From the NCBI RefSeq assembly GCF_012932425.1, contig NZ_JAAIII010000001.1, positions 124,001 to 188,000 on the forward strand: 64,000 nucleotides of DNA, given 5' to 3'. This document shows positions 1 to 9,113 of the stretch, piece by piece (position 1 is the stretch's first letter; every line of letters starts with the position of its first letter). The stretch is from Bifidobacterium oedipodis. GTDB lineage: Bacteria > Actinomycetota > Actinomycetes > Actinomycetales > Bifidobacteriaceae. The notes under the pieces were generated by a model. That model saw only the letters and a list, made by a program, of their open reading frames with translations. It was not told the DNA's origin and did not search any database. The translations under genes were made by a program, and so were the position numbers.

Positions 1-28
1 TGGCGTGAGGCAGGTAGGGAAGGGGCGA

Positions 29-730
29 ATGATGCAAACTGCACAACCAATGATTCACGTTATGTTGGTTGATGATCAGGCGGCGACGCGGGCCGGGTTC
101 ATGATGATGCTTGCGCTTGCCGATGATATTCGCGTCACCATGCAGGCATCCAATGGTGCGATGGCGTTGGAACAGCTAAGAGCCAGTCGGAATCATCTGC
201 CGGACGTTATTTTGATGGACGTGCGTATGCCGGTTATGGATGGCATCGAAGCAACCGGACGCATCACCCGCGAATTTCCGGAAATTAAAGTGATTCTGCT
301 AACCACTTATGATCAAGACGATTACGCGCTTGCCGGTGTGGATCACGGGGCTGTTGGATTCCTGTTAAAGGATGCAACGCCGGAACGGTTATGCGCTGAC
401 GTGCATGCCGCATACCGTGACGGTGCCGTGTTCGTTCCTCGTATTCAACGGCTGTTTCTGGACAAGCAACGTCGTGACTTGGCCAATATGTCTGAGCGGG
501 ACGCCATGCGCGAACGTTTCCTCATGCTTACCCGTCGGGAGTTTGAGGTCGCCCGGCTTATTGCCGAAGGTTTGGAGAACACCGATATTGCCAAAACCAT
601 GGTGCTGGAGGTCTCATCCGTAAGAAAGATGGTCAGCCGCATCCTTCCCAAACTCGGTGTGCACGACCGCACCCAGATCGCCGTCGCTTGGTACAAGGCC
701 CGTATGGACGACACTTCGATTTCGGCGTAA
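29..730 (+). CDS. NarL/FixJ (LuxR)-type response regulator
   Basis: This is a cytoplasmic two-component response regulator that should bind DNA after phosphorylation. The receiver domain occupies about residues 8-125 and shows the acidic pair in LVDDQ, the phospho-acceptor Asp in LMDVRMP, the switch Thr in LLTTY and the Lys in LLKDA. A LuxR helix-turn-helix follows at about 165-225 (LTRREFEVARLIAEGL). Of several possible starts I chose the ATG at 29 because GGGAAGGGG lies just upstream; a GTG at 5 is in frame but has no visible site before it. The cognate histidine kinase would lie left of the window: two other frames stop at 6-8 and 70-72 and either could be its end. The next genes form a bacteriocin-type export cassette, so control of that cassette is a reasonable inference, not shown. 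Confidence 0.9.
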   Translation: MMQTAQPMIHVMLVDDQAATRAGFMMMLALADDIRVTMQASNGAMALEQLRASRNHLPDVILMDVRMPVMDGIEATGRITREFPEIKVILLTTYDQDDYALAGVDHGAVGFLLKDATPERLCADVHAAYRDGAVFVPRIQRLFLDKQRRDLANMSERDAMRERFLMLTRREFEVARLIAEGLENTDIAKTMVLEVSSVRKMVSRILPKLGVHDRTQIAVAWYKARMDDTSISA

Positions 731-811
731 TGGTCTTCTTTGTCCTCTGAAAAGGACAATTCGGGAATATGCGGTTGCCTCATTACAACAACGTCGTGTA
801 CATGGGTTGGT

Positions 812-2875
812 ATGCGAAGCAGATCGATACGGTTGGCGACTGTGCTTGCCGTGGTGTTTTCATTATTGGGGGCGTTCCTGATTCTTGATGGGATGGACGC
901 GACTGCACCGCTTGGCGTGGCGGCGACGGTGCAGGTGTCAGGCCCGGTGCCGTCGGTCTCGAGCCGACAAACCATTGCTCAGATTGGTGATATCGCCGAT
1001 GAATATCACGTCAACGTCGTGAAGTATGTCGACGATGTTCGCAATCCCGGCACCTTGCGTCATCTGTACGTTATGGTGGGCAACACTGAGGGGAAAGCCG
1101 CGCAATAGATTAGCCATGGATATCCTGCATTCAACCCGACGATTCGTACGGATGTTGACGCCATAGATTCAATTGCGGATATGGACCCCAGGGGAATGTA
1201 TTACCTGTTCGACGGAGATTCTGCGGTCGCGTCCATAATGAGCAACCGGCTGAGGGAACAGGGCTATGAGGTCAGTATTAAAACGAATTATGTCGGCTCC
1301 TTCGCCCAATGGTTTTTCAGCAAACCATTCGGCGTCGGACTGATTATCGCATTGATGCTCTGTGTCATGTTATCGGGTTGCTTTGCGCTGATGAACGCGA
1401 AAGGCTATGCGATTGAACGGCTCCATGGAAAATCCGCGCTAGGCATTGTTTTCAGAGACATCAAGGCCAATGCTGTGCCCTGTGCCGCTGGTATGGCAGT
1501 AGCGTGCGCAGTGCTGTGCGGTGCCGTGTACATCTACAATCATGGGGCGCAGTGGAATCTGTGGCTTATGGTGACAGCCCTCATTCTGCTATTGATTATG
1601 GCGTGCATGATGGTGGCGTATCTGGTGGGGTTTGCGATTGCGTCAGCAAGCCCTCTGCTGTGGTCCATCAAAGGACGGCTGCCGCAACGTTTGCCATCCG
1701 TAGCGGTATATTGCGTGCGAATTCCGGCGGTTGTGGTGACCATATGGGCCATATCCTTCGCTGGAACGGCTCTTGCGGAAGCCCGCGATCAATGGCGAAC
1801 TCAGCAAGCGTGGCGCACGGCCGGCGACAGTGCCGCAATCTATCTCAATCCGAATCTGTCTGCCGAAGAACAGGACCAATACAGCGAACGCACCGGTGCA
1901 TGGCTGCGTCAGGCCGAAGCGGACGGGCACATGATACTGGCTCATGAATATGATCTGCGTTTCTTCGCCCCTCCTGCGGACGATGGGAGCACTGTATCCG
2001 GACGCCTGTTGTTGGCGAACGGCAATTACCTTTCCCATCAGGATGTGCGGGACGCCGATGGGAGCAGATTGACATCGGTGCCGGATGATGCAGTGTTGGT
2101 CGTGGTGCCTTCAACGTTGGATGATGCGCATCAACAGGAGCGGCTTGATGCTGTACACCGATGGGTCAAATCGCAGTGCGAGATGTATGGAAGGAATGTG
2201 CCGCAGATCAATATTGTGCGCGGAGCCTCCAGCCAGCAACTGTTCGGCTATGGCTCAGCGCTGCCGAACACTCCGACGTTGTTCGATGACGCTTTGCTGG
2301 TTGTTATCAACGCGAGCAGCGGACTGTTATCCGATGACGACTACACCGCCTACGCCAGTCAGGGAGACGTTTTGTTGAGCGACACGAATTATGCGATTGC
2401 GTCTTCACGTCAGGCGGGACTGGGAGATTTCATCTTTGCGGTGGGCAACGTTGCTCAGAACGCGGCTGATGATTATGCGCAGCTTAAAGCGGATTTGATT
2501 GTGCACCTGTTCAATATCATCACTTGCGCGGCCATCCTCGCCGTGTCTTCCATTGCAATTGCTCAGATCCGTGTCAGGGAACGTGCCCAAACGATTTTTG
2601 CGCGATACATTCATGGATGGTCGTTCCCCAGAACTCATATGAGTTTGATCGTTATGGAAACGTTGCTGGCGATTCTGCCGCTTCTCTGGTCCCTCTGGCA
2701 GGTTGCGTCAATGATGCGCTCGCAGGCGGCGCCGGGGCAGGATAATCCGCTGCTGCTGGGAGGGTGGCAGCCCGTCCTGGTCATGCTTCTGGCCGTCATC
2801 AATCTCACCATATGCTTGCTCGGCGTTGCTCATTACACCGCAGGCATCGTTCGTAACCATGCAAGGGAGGAATAA
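812..2875 (+). pseudogene. DUF1430-like bacteriocin-associated membrane protein, interrupted by in-frame TAG
   Basis: The reading frame is continuous from 812 to 2875 except for one TAG at 1106-1108. Both sides are in the same frame, so no frameshift is needed. Read through, it would be a protein of about 687 residues, the usual size of the large membrane protein of lactococcin-972-type clusters. It has an N-terminal membrane segment (RLATVLAVVFSLLGAFLIL), then a FtsX/MacB-like permease core: a membrane segment near codon 55 after the TAG, two more around 1480-1650, a large extracellular part, and three segments at the C terminus. The stop of the gene touches the ribosome binding site of the ABC ATPase that follows, implying a permease/ATPase pair. 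The start at 812 is uncertain because no good Shine-Dalgarno is visible; a TTG at 740 is the alternative. The family name is from memory of the gene order and topology. Confidence 0.7.
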
Positions 2876-2876
2876 T

Positions 2877-3593
2877 ATGGCGCAACATCATGTCGCAAGC
2901 CATGCTACAAACCAGAGCACAGACAACGCTGTAGGCCATGCAACAGGCCACACCACATTGGAGGTGTTTGAGCTGGGCAAGGGATTCGGCTCTCGAATGC
3001 TGTGGCAGAATATGTCATTCACGCTGCAATCAGGGCAGATGGCTGCGATCACAGGACCATCGGGTTCCGGCAAATCCACGCTGCTGAACTGTATCGGATT
3101 GTTGGAGCACCCAGATCAGGGGAGCATCCGTGTGGATGGTGAGGATCTCGTTCATATGGGGGCGCATGCCACGCGCTTGTTCCGTCAGCGCAAACTCGGC
3201 TATCTGTTTCAGGACTATGCGCTTATCGACAATGCGACGATCTACGACAATCTTGATATCGCTCTTCCCTCAGTTCCCCGCAAAGACAGAAAGCGGATGA
3301 TGGATGCTGCGCTCAAGCGTGTGGGGTTGCCGCATCGCGGCAGGGATCTCGTCTTTCGACTATCCGGTGGGGAGCAGCAGCGTGTCGCGCTCGCGCGTCT
3401 CATAGTCAAACAGCCGGCGATTATCCTGGCTGATGAGCCCACCGGCGCGCTCGATCGGGACAACGCAGACATGGTGGTCGACACATTGCGCAGCATGGCG
3501 CACGACGGGGGCATCGTGCTTATCGCCACGCATTCCGCTCGTGTTGCTGAAGCTTGCGACCGGATTGTGAATCTTCAGGAAGTTGCGCACTAG
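2877..3593 (+). CDS. ABC transporter ATP-binding protein, lactococcin-972 export type
   Basis: This is the ATPase of an ABC exporter, cytoplasmic and membrane-associated, expected to pair with the DUF1430-like permease just upstream. Visible motifs are Walker A GPSGSGKST (residues 60-68), the signature LSGGEQQRV (162-170), and Walker B with ILADEPTGALD (183-193). The start at 2877 is chosen because AGGGAGG sits at 2864-2870; the upstream TTG in frame lies inside the permease gene. The first 27 residues are rich in His, Ala and Thr and look like an extra unstructured tail compared with the roughly 206-residue family core. MacB/LolD-type lipoprotein-release ATPases are similar, so the bacteriocin link rests on the neighbour. 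With the permease broken, this gene may be without a partner. Confidence 0.85.
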   Translation: MAQHHVASHATNQSTDNAVGHATGHTTLEVFELGKGFGSRMLWQNMSFTLQSGQMAAITGPSGSGKSTLLNCIGLLEHPDQGSIRVDGEDLVHMGAHATRLFRQRKLGYLFQDYALIDNATIYDNLDIALPSVPRKDRKRMMDAALKRVGLPHRGRDLVFRLSGGEQQRVALARLIVKQPAIILADEPTGALDRDNADMVVDTLRSMAHDGGIVLIATHSARVAEACDRIVNLQEVAH

Positions 3594-3684
3594 CCGTATG
3601 CTGTGGTTCGACTTTCGTAACAAGTGTCCGAATGGCGTGTGTGTTAACGCGGGTCGTAACACGGGTATGGAACGATAGGCGACT

Positions 3685-5022
3685 ATGGATAAACAGCAAG
3701 AGTTTGCTTTGCGCACGGTCGAGGAACGCGACGTGCGCTTTATTCGTTTGTGGTTCACTGATGTGTTGGGAACCTTGAAATCCGTGGCCATTGCACCGGC
3801 CGAGCTGGAATCCGCATTCGAGGAGGGGCTTGGCTTCGACGGTTCCGCCATCGAAGGCATGACGCGAGTCTCCGAAGACGACATGATCGTCCAGCCGGAT
3901 CCCTCCACATTCCAGATTCTGCCGTGGCGCGGCGGCCCGCAGGGCACCGCCCGCATGTTCTGCGATGTGATGACCCCGGACGGCGAGCCCTCGCTCGGCG
4001 ATCCACGTCACGTGCTTAAGCGTGCGCTCGCCAAAGCCAAGGAAAAGGGCTTCACCTTCTACGTGCACCCCGAAATCGAGTTCTACCTATTCGAACAGCA
4101 GGATGACTGGTCCAAGGCCCCCACGCCGATTGATGAAGGCGGCTATTTCGACCACGTGCCGCGCAGCCCAGGCATGGACTTCCGCCGTGCCACCGTGAAC
4201 ATGCTCGAACAGATGGGCATCTCGGTGGAATACTCGCATCACGAGGCCGGTCCCGGCCAGAACGAGATCGACCTGCGGTATGCCGACGCCCTGACCACTG
4301 CGGACAACATCATGACCTTCCGTACCGTGGTCAAGGAGATCTCCCTGGAGCGTGGCATTCACGCCAGCTTCATGCCCAAGCCGATCGCCGACGCGCCCGG
4401 CTCCGGCATGCACACGCACCTGAGCCTGTTCGAAGGCGACGCCAACGCATTCTATGAGGCCGGCCAGGAGTTCAACATGTCGCTGACCGCCCGCCAATTC
4501 GCCGCCGGCATTCTGGCGCACGCGGCGGAGATCTGCGCCGTCACCGATCAGTACGTCAACTCGTACAAGCGTCTGTGGGGCGGCAACGAGGCGCCGAGCT
4601 ACATCTGCTGGGGTCACAACAACCGGTCCGCACTGCTGCGCATCCCGCAGTACAAGCCGGGCAAGGGCAACTCCGCGCGCATGGAGTTCCGTGCGCTCGA
4701 CCCGGTGGCCAACCCGTACCTGGCCTATTCGGTGCTGCTGGCCGCCGGCCTTGACGGCATCGACAAGCAGATGCAGTTGGGCGAGCCGACCAGCGACGAC
4801 GTGTGGGAGCTCACCGATGGTGAACGTCAGGCCATGGGCATCCAGCCGCTGCCGCGTTCGCTGGATGAGGCGTTGAAGATCATGGAGAAGTCCGACTTCG
4901 TGGCCGAAGTGCTCGGCGAGCACGCCTTCGAGTACTTCCTGCGCAACAAGCGCCACGAATGGGAGGAGTACAACCAGCAGGTCACGCCCTACGAGCTCAA
5001 GAAGTATCTGCCCAAGCTCTAA
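3685..5022 (+). CDS. glnA: Type I glutamine synthetase
   Basis: The enzyme makes glutamine from glutamate and ammonia with ATP in the cytoplasm. At 445 residues it is full length for a short type I enzyme. Metal- and substrate-binding segments are clear: HPEIEFYLF (128-136), HHEAGPGQNEIDLRY (185-199), GSGMHTHLSLF (239-249), and the nucleotide and glutamate segments NNRSALLRIP and RMEFRALDPVANPY. The Tyr-containing adenylylation loop of the long (beta) subtype is not present near the C terminus, so control by adenylylation is unlikely and the protein resembles actinobacterial GlnA2 or Bacillus GlnA. An octamer TCGTAACA occurs twice upstream (3615-3622 and 3654-3661) and may be a regulator site. 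The gene ends before a strong terminator and faces a convergent MFS gene. Confidence 0.95.
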   Translation: MDKQQEFALRTVEERDVRFIRLWFTDVLGTLKSVAIAPAELESAFEEGLGFDGSAIEGMTRVSEDDMIVQPDPSTFQILPWRGGPQGTARMFCDVMTPDGEPSLGDPRHVLKRALAKAKEKGFTFYVHPEIEFYLFEQQDDWSKAPTPIDEGGYFDHVPRSPGMDFRRATVNMLEQMGISVEYSHHEAGPGQNEIDLRYADALTTADNIMTFRTVVKEISLERGIHASFMPKPIADAPGSGMHTHLSLFEGDANAFYEAGQEFNMSLTARQFAAGILAHAAEICAVTDQYVNSYKRLWGGNEAPSYICWGHNNRSALLRIPQYKPGKGNSARMEFRALDPVANPYLAYSVLLAAGLDGIDKQMQLGEPTSDDVWELTDGERQAMGIQPLPRSLDEALKIMEKSDFVAEVLGEHAFEYFLRNKRHEWEEYNQQVTPYELKKYLPKL

Positions 5023-5059
5023 TCGCTCTAGCGTGGCAATGGCATAAACGTCAAACTCA

Positions 5060-5120
5060 AACGCCGGTGGGCGGGTTGACCGTGGAATAATCCATAAGCA
5101 ACCCGCCCACCGGCGTTTTG
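5060..5120 (+). terminator. Rho-independent terminator after glnA
   Basis: A 19-bp perfect stem (5060-5078 with 5099-5117) encloses a 20-nt loop and is followed by TTTG. It lies between convergent genes; the left flank carries AAACTCAA, so it may also stop transcripts coming from the MFS gene on the other strand. Confidence 0.9.
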
Positions 5121-5222
5121 TATGTGCGGAAGCCCTGACATAGGGCAAGCCAAGCCATACATTGGGCCAGACATTGGGCCAGACCATGGCTCGCCGGACC
5201 CGTTTCGATGCGAGGTGTGCGA

Positions 5223-6413
5223 CTACCGTTCGATGTACTTGCGCAGCAGGATGGTGATGCCGGCGGCCAGCAGCGCGAACACCGCACCGACCGGGCCAAG
5301 CCAAGTCAGCCCCAGATTGTCGTTGACCAGGCCACCAACGGCCGAACCAATGGCGATGCCGATATTAAAGGACATGGAATTAAGCGACGCGGCCAGATTC
5401 AGGGAGCCGGGGTGGGATTGTGCCGCCACATCCATATACAGCACCTGCGAGGCGGTGTTCTGCAGATACATCATCATGCCCAGCACCACCAGCAGTATGA
5501 CGCCGGCAACCGGCAGCAGCGACGCCAAAGCCAGCGCGCATAGGCAGATGGCTTGCGCGATATAGATGGGGAAGATATGGGTGAGCGGTTCCACGCCGCG
5601 ACCACGGTCGCCGAGCTTGCCGCCGTACAGGTTGCTCCACAGGCAGGCGCAGCCGTAGATAACCAGTCCGATGCTGAGGAACTGCGTGGGCACGCCGATT
5701 TCGTCGCGCATGATGGGGGAGAGGTATGTGTAGAACACATATGATGCAGCCGCGCCACACACCACATCCAGCACGCCGAATTGGATGCGACGGTCGAAGA
5801 ACAGACGGAACTGCCGCAGAAAACCGATTTTCACACGATGCGAGTTGCGGGGCAATACCACTGCCATCAGCACGATAAGCACCGCCGTCAGCAGCGACAC
5901 CAGACGGAACGTCCAACGCCAGCCGAACGTATCGGCCACCCATGTGCCGATAGGCACGCCCACCACGGAGGCGATGGAGAAGCCGGAGAACACCCAGGCG
6001 ATGAACTTGGTGCGATGCTGTTCCGTGGTCACGTCGGGCGCGAAGGTCATGGCTATGGACACCAGCGTGCCGGAGACCGCGGCGATCAGCAGTCGAGCGA
6101 TCAGCAGGATGGGATAGTTCGGTGCGAGGGCGCACAGTATGTTGCCTGCCAGAAACACGCCCATCAATATCAGATAGGTGGCGAAGCGGGGGAAGCGCGC
6201 CGACAGCGCCGAGCCAAGCGGCGTGCACGGTGCGTACAGAAACGCGAACAGGGCCACCAGATTGCCCACCGTCACTTCGGAGACCTGAAGACCGGCGGCG
6301 ATATCCGGCAAAATACCCACCACCACGAACTCGCTCATGCCGAGCATGAAACTGGCGAAAATCAGGATGCACACCGGCAGATTGAAGAAACGGGTGGTTT
6401 CCGTGCGTGTCAT
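5223..6413 (-). CDS. MFS transporter, DHA1/AraJ-like exporter
   Basis: A 396-residue integral membrane protein with about 12 hydrophobic segments. The N-terminal signature LGMSEFVVVGILPDIA matches drug:H+ antiporter-1 members related to AraJ, PbuE and CmlA. The RFPRF loop after segment 2 and the conserved APDVTT...R region after segment 4 are visible. The likely role is export of a small molecule, sugar or drug by proton antiport; the substrate cannot be told from sequence. GAGGAG lies 6-8 nt before the ATG at 6413. It is monocistronic between convergent glnA and the downstream (in its direction) terminator at 5060-5120. Confidence 0.85.
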   Translation of the reverse strand: MTRTETTRFFNLPVCILIFASFMLGMSEFVVVGILPDIAAGLQVSEVTVGNLVALFAFLYAPCTPLGSALSARFPRFATYLILMGVFLAGNILCALAPNYPILLIARLLIAAVSGTLVSIAMTFAPDVTTEQHRTKFIAWVFSGFSIASVVGVPIGTWVADTFGWRWTFRLVSLLTAVLIVLMAVVLPRNSHRVKIGFLRQFRLFFDRRIQFGVLDVVCGAAASYVFYTYLSPIMRDEIGVPTQFLSIGLVIYGCACLWSNLYGGKLGDRGRGVEPLTHIFPIYIAQAICLCALALASLLPVAGVILLVVLGMMMYLQNTASQVLYMDVAAQSHPGSLNLAASLNSMSFNIGIAIGSAVGGLVNDNLGLTWLGPVGAVFALLAAGITILLRKYIER

Positions 6414-6531
6414 GAAGTCTCCTCATCCAGAGGTTGAGCGTTGCCGAATCTGTAGAATATTGGCCGACCCCTACAAATCGACCGCGGTCAGAGTTTCGGG
6501 CAATCGGCGCTGAGCGGCAGGCGACGAACGG

Positions 6532-7467
6532 TCAGCTACGTGGGCTGCCGAACCAGCTCTGATAGATGAGGGCGAAGTTGCGATTGCCGTAGCTGGAGCA
6601 GGAATCGCCCTCGCCGCCGCCGGCCGCAAGCGCCGCCAGATTCGGCTGATAGGGCGTGTAAATGTACAGCAGCGCGGTCGCCTTGTTCTCGATATACACT
6701 TCGGAGCCGCCGCAAGCCTCATTCGGATGGTACTGGATGTAGTTCAGCGCTCCGGCATGATAGCCGTAGCGATCCTCGTTCGCCGCATAATACCGGTATC
6801 GTTTCGCAGCGCCATATACCTGTCGGAAAAAGCCGGCATACGCGGGATCGCAGTCGGCATCATCCGGGCAATTCAAACCCATCGCCGATTTGATCTGAAA
6901 GTCGCTGGGATTCGTGGCCGCGACCAGATGCTGTTCCTTCTGTAATACCGTGAGCAGCACCTTCTGACTGACCCCGCAGGCCTGCCCGGCCTTGGTGATG
7001 ATGGCAGCCGCCGACTCGCCCTTGGCACCGGTATAGTCCTGACACAATGATTCGCCGGATTCATCCGACGTGTCGAAGGTCATCGAAGCCAGAGCGCCGC
7101 CTTGCGACTGCAGGAAGGCTTGCACTTCAGCCTGGCTCATAGCTGACCCGTTGAAGAACTGGCCATCGGAGATGATGTTGCCAGGGTTGAAATCATAGGT
7201 CTGTGCCAGTCGCAATTGTTCGCTTTCCGCCGCCTGCACCTGCGTGCGCCAATTCGTGAATCGCACCAATGCCACAACCAACGCTATTACGCAGATAACC
7301 GCCACCATCGTCGTGAGCAGCATGCCTGCTCGTTGCAGCAGATTGGCATGACTCCACGCCTTGCGAAACTTAAGAACATGTGATTTGTTCGACCGGGTTC
7401 GCCTGCGGGATCGGGTGTGGGGGCGTTTGCGTTTGCGTGGCGTCGAATTGCGTTGTGATGTGCTCAT
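6532..7467 (-). CDS. Membrane-anchored exported protein with lysozyme/transglycosylase-like domain
   Basis: A 311-residue protein beginning with a very basic, Ser/Arg/Lys-rich cytoplasmic tail (about 1-45), one membrane helix (LLTTMVAVICVIALVVALV) and an extracellular domain. That domain has a segment VLLTVLQKEQHL followed by SAMGLNCPD and a Tyr/Arg-rich run, a pattern resembling soluble lytic transglycosylase folds with a Glu after a hydrophobic helix. Similar actinobacterial proteins are often labelled hemagglutinin. Four Cys in the domain (for example in NCPDDADC and the C-terminal DSCSS) may form disulfides. The start MSTSQRN at 7467 is preferred over longer in-frame options that run into the neighbour. 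It lies 43 nt after the DUF5067-type gene on the same strand, probably one operon. Enzyme activity is inferred. Confidence 0.7.
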   Translation of the reverse strand: MSTSQRNSTPRKRKRPHTRSRRRTRSNKSHVLKFRKAWSHANLLQRAGMLLTTMVAVICVIALVVALVRFTNWRTQVQAAESEQLRLAQTYDFNPGNIISDGQFFNGSAMSQAEVQAFLQSQGGALASMTFDTSDESGESLCQDYTGAKGESAAAIITKAGQACGVSQKVLLTVLQKEQHLVAATNPSDFQIKSAMGLNCPDDADCDPAYAGFFRQVYGAAKRYRYYAANEDRYGYHAGALNYIQYHPNEACGGSEVYIENKATALLYIYTPYQPNLAALAAGGGEGDSCSSYGNRNFALIYQSWFGSPRS

Positions 7468-7510
7468 CGCATGCCATTGTAACCGCGACGACTGCGCGCA
7501 AGACGAAACG

Positions 7511-9028
7511 TCATTCGATGGAGAACGTGTTTTCCACAATGCCAGAGGAGTCATACGCGTCGAATGAGGCGTCGAAGGTGCCGCCGGCATTGGTGGCGGG
7601 CGTATAAAAGATGGTCGCACGCATCAGCACGCCCGGCATCGCGAGGCGATGCGTCGAATTCCAATCGTAATCCTGTGAAGCCTCGCTGGGATAGCTGGTG
7701 TCGAGCTCATGCCCGTTTTGCATAAGGTCAAGCACGCCGAAATCGGACAGCATATGCGGCCTGTCGGTTTCGTTGATCCAAGTGAGGGTGAGTATCACCG
7801 TCTCATTGCCGTTATAATCCTGCGGGCCTTGCCGCACCGATTCGAATCGCAGAGAGATGCGGGGCTGCCCGCCATAGTCGACCAGCGTGGTCATACCCTC
7901 GCGGTCGGCTTCACCGGCTTGCGGGGGAGTGTCCATATCGTCGGCGTCGATCTGCGTGAGAGGGCCTGCGGATTGACCATCCTCGAACTCGAACGCGGAG
8001 AGGGTGGCCTCATTGTCGCCGCAGATATACACCAAAAACGGCGATGAGCCGTCTTGGGTGGTGAACGCCACCGTCACCGTCTGGGTTTGACCGGCATCGA
8101 TGGTCGTGAAGTCATCGGCGTCGGCGAATCCGAGCTGCTGTGTGCCTTGGTTGCTTTCGAATCCGTAAGAGCGGTCCAAGGCGATGCCGTTCTGCAAGGC
8201 GTCGACATCCACCCTGGAAAGCGGCCGCTCCTCATCGCTGGCATTGGTTACGGTGAGGGAGATGAGCAGCTGGGGATTGCCATCATAATCCTCGGTCAAG
8301 CCGTAGGCCGCATGATCAATGGTAATGTCGTAGGCCTGATCGTTATAGTCATATACCCGGCCGGAATGGTCCGAGACGGTGAACGATTCGTTTTCGGTGT
8401 ATGCGCCGGCATGTTCGGTGATCGTTTCCTCCAAGTACGCGCGCTGTGCGATGATTGCCGCTGTCTGCGTGATAACCAGGAGGATGGCGAGCACCAGTGC
8501 GATGATTGCCATGCCCCGTCCCGACTTCCGGGGGTGCGCGCCGGTCCGGGGTATGGCGATGATGGCCAACACCACGGCCACGATGGCGAACAGCATTGAC
8601 GAGATTGACTCGAAGTTCACCACTGCGATGATGGCGACGATCAGAGCGGCGACGGCGAATCCGGAACGCTTGCCTGTGTTGTTTTGGGTGTTGGGAGCTG
8701 TCGTCCGACCGTGCCACGTGTTCTGCGTCGTGGTGTTGGGACGTGGCTGTTGTTTGGATTGCTGGATGGGCCTGCGCTTCGGCTGCCTGACAGGCTGCGT
8801 CGGTTGATGGGTAGGCATCTGGACGTTGTGCGTCGATTGCGTCGGTTCGGAGCGAGAGACCTTCGCATCCTGCTGTTTGCGAATCCTGGCGATATGCTCG
8901 CGTTGGTCCTGTTCGGCGTCGACTTGCTGGCTGATGCGCGCCGCTTCGACGTCCGGGCTGACATAGTCAGGGGTGTCGTCGGTGTCGAATGGTGATACGT
9001 AATCGTCATGCCTCGTGAACAGACCCAT
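7511..9028 (-). CDS. DUF4190/DUF5067-like membrane-anchored surface protein
   Basis: A 505-residue protein. Residues 1-120 are hydrophilic and rich in Gln, Arg, Thr and Pro. Two or three membrane segments follow (about 125-155 and 172-195), separated by the short basic stretch PRKSGRG. The rest is extracellular and contains two related beta-sandwich-like halves, each with a NxSD/ETxRP motif (TNASDEERPLS and INETDRPHMLS) near a buried LQNG or MQNG. This matches the DUF5067 pattern seen in many Gram-positive lipoproteins, here in two copies. AAGAGGT lies before the ATG at 9028. Function is unknown. The lysozyme-like protein gene follows 43 nt downstream, so both may act at the wall. Confidence 0.7.
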   Translation of the reverse strand: MGLFTRHDDYVSPFDTDDTPDYVSPDVEAARISQQVDAEQDQREHIARIRKQQDAKVSRSEPTQSTHNVQMPTHQPTQPVRQPKRRPIQQSKQQPRPNTTTQNTWHGRTTAPNTQNNTGKRSGFAVAALIVAIIAVVNFESISSMLFAIVAVVLAIIAIPRTGAHPRKSGRGMAIIALVLAILLVITQTAAIIAQRAYLEETITEHAGAYTENESFTVSDHSGRVYDYNDQAYDITIDHAAYGLTEDYDGNPQLLISLTVTNASDEERPLSRVDVDALQNGIALDRSYGFESNQGTQQLGFADADDFTTIDAGQTQTVTVAFTTQDGSSPFLVYICGDNEATLSAFEFEDGQSAGPLTQIDADDMDTPPQAGEADREGMTTLVDYGGQPRISLRFESVRQGPQDYNGNETVILTLTWINETDRPHMLSDFGVLDLMQNGHELDTSYPSEASQDYDWNSTHRLAMPGVLMRATIFYTPATNAGGTFDASFDAYDSSGIVENTFSIE

Positions 9029-9113
9029 GTCAAACCTCTTTGTTCTCAGTCTTTTACGTCCATTCTACGGGCTCCCCGGCTTGTTCTTGTCATCGTACGC
9101 GGGATGGCGCATA

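Noticed and set aside
4087-5304. 405-codon open frame on the minus strand across glnA
   Set aside because: Antisense shadow of a high-GC gene; no ribosome binding site and Arg/His/Val-rich composition.
5781-6437. 218-codon plus-strand frame opposite the MFS exporter
   Set aside because: His/Gln/Arg-rich antisense shadow; no signals.
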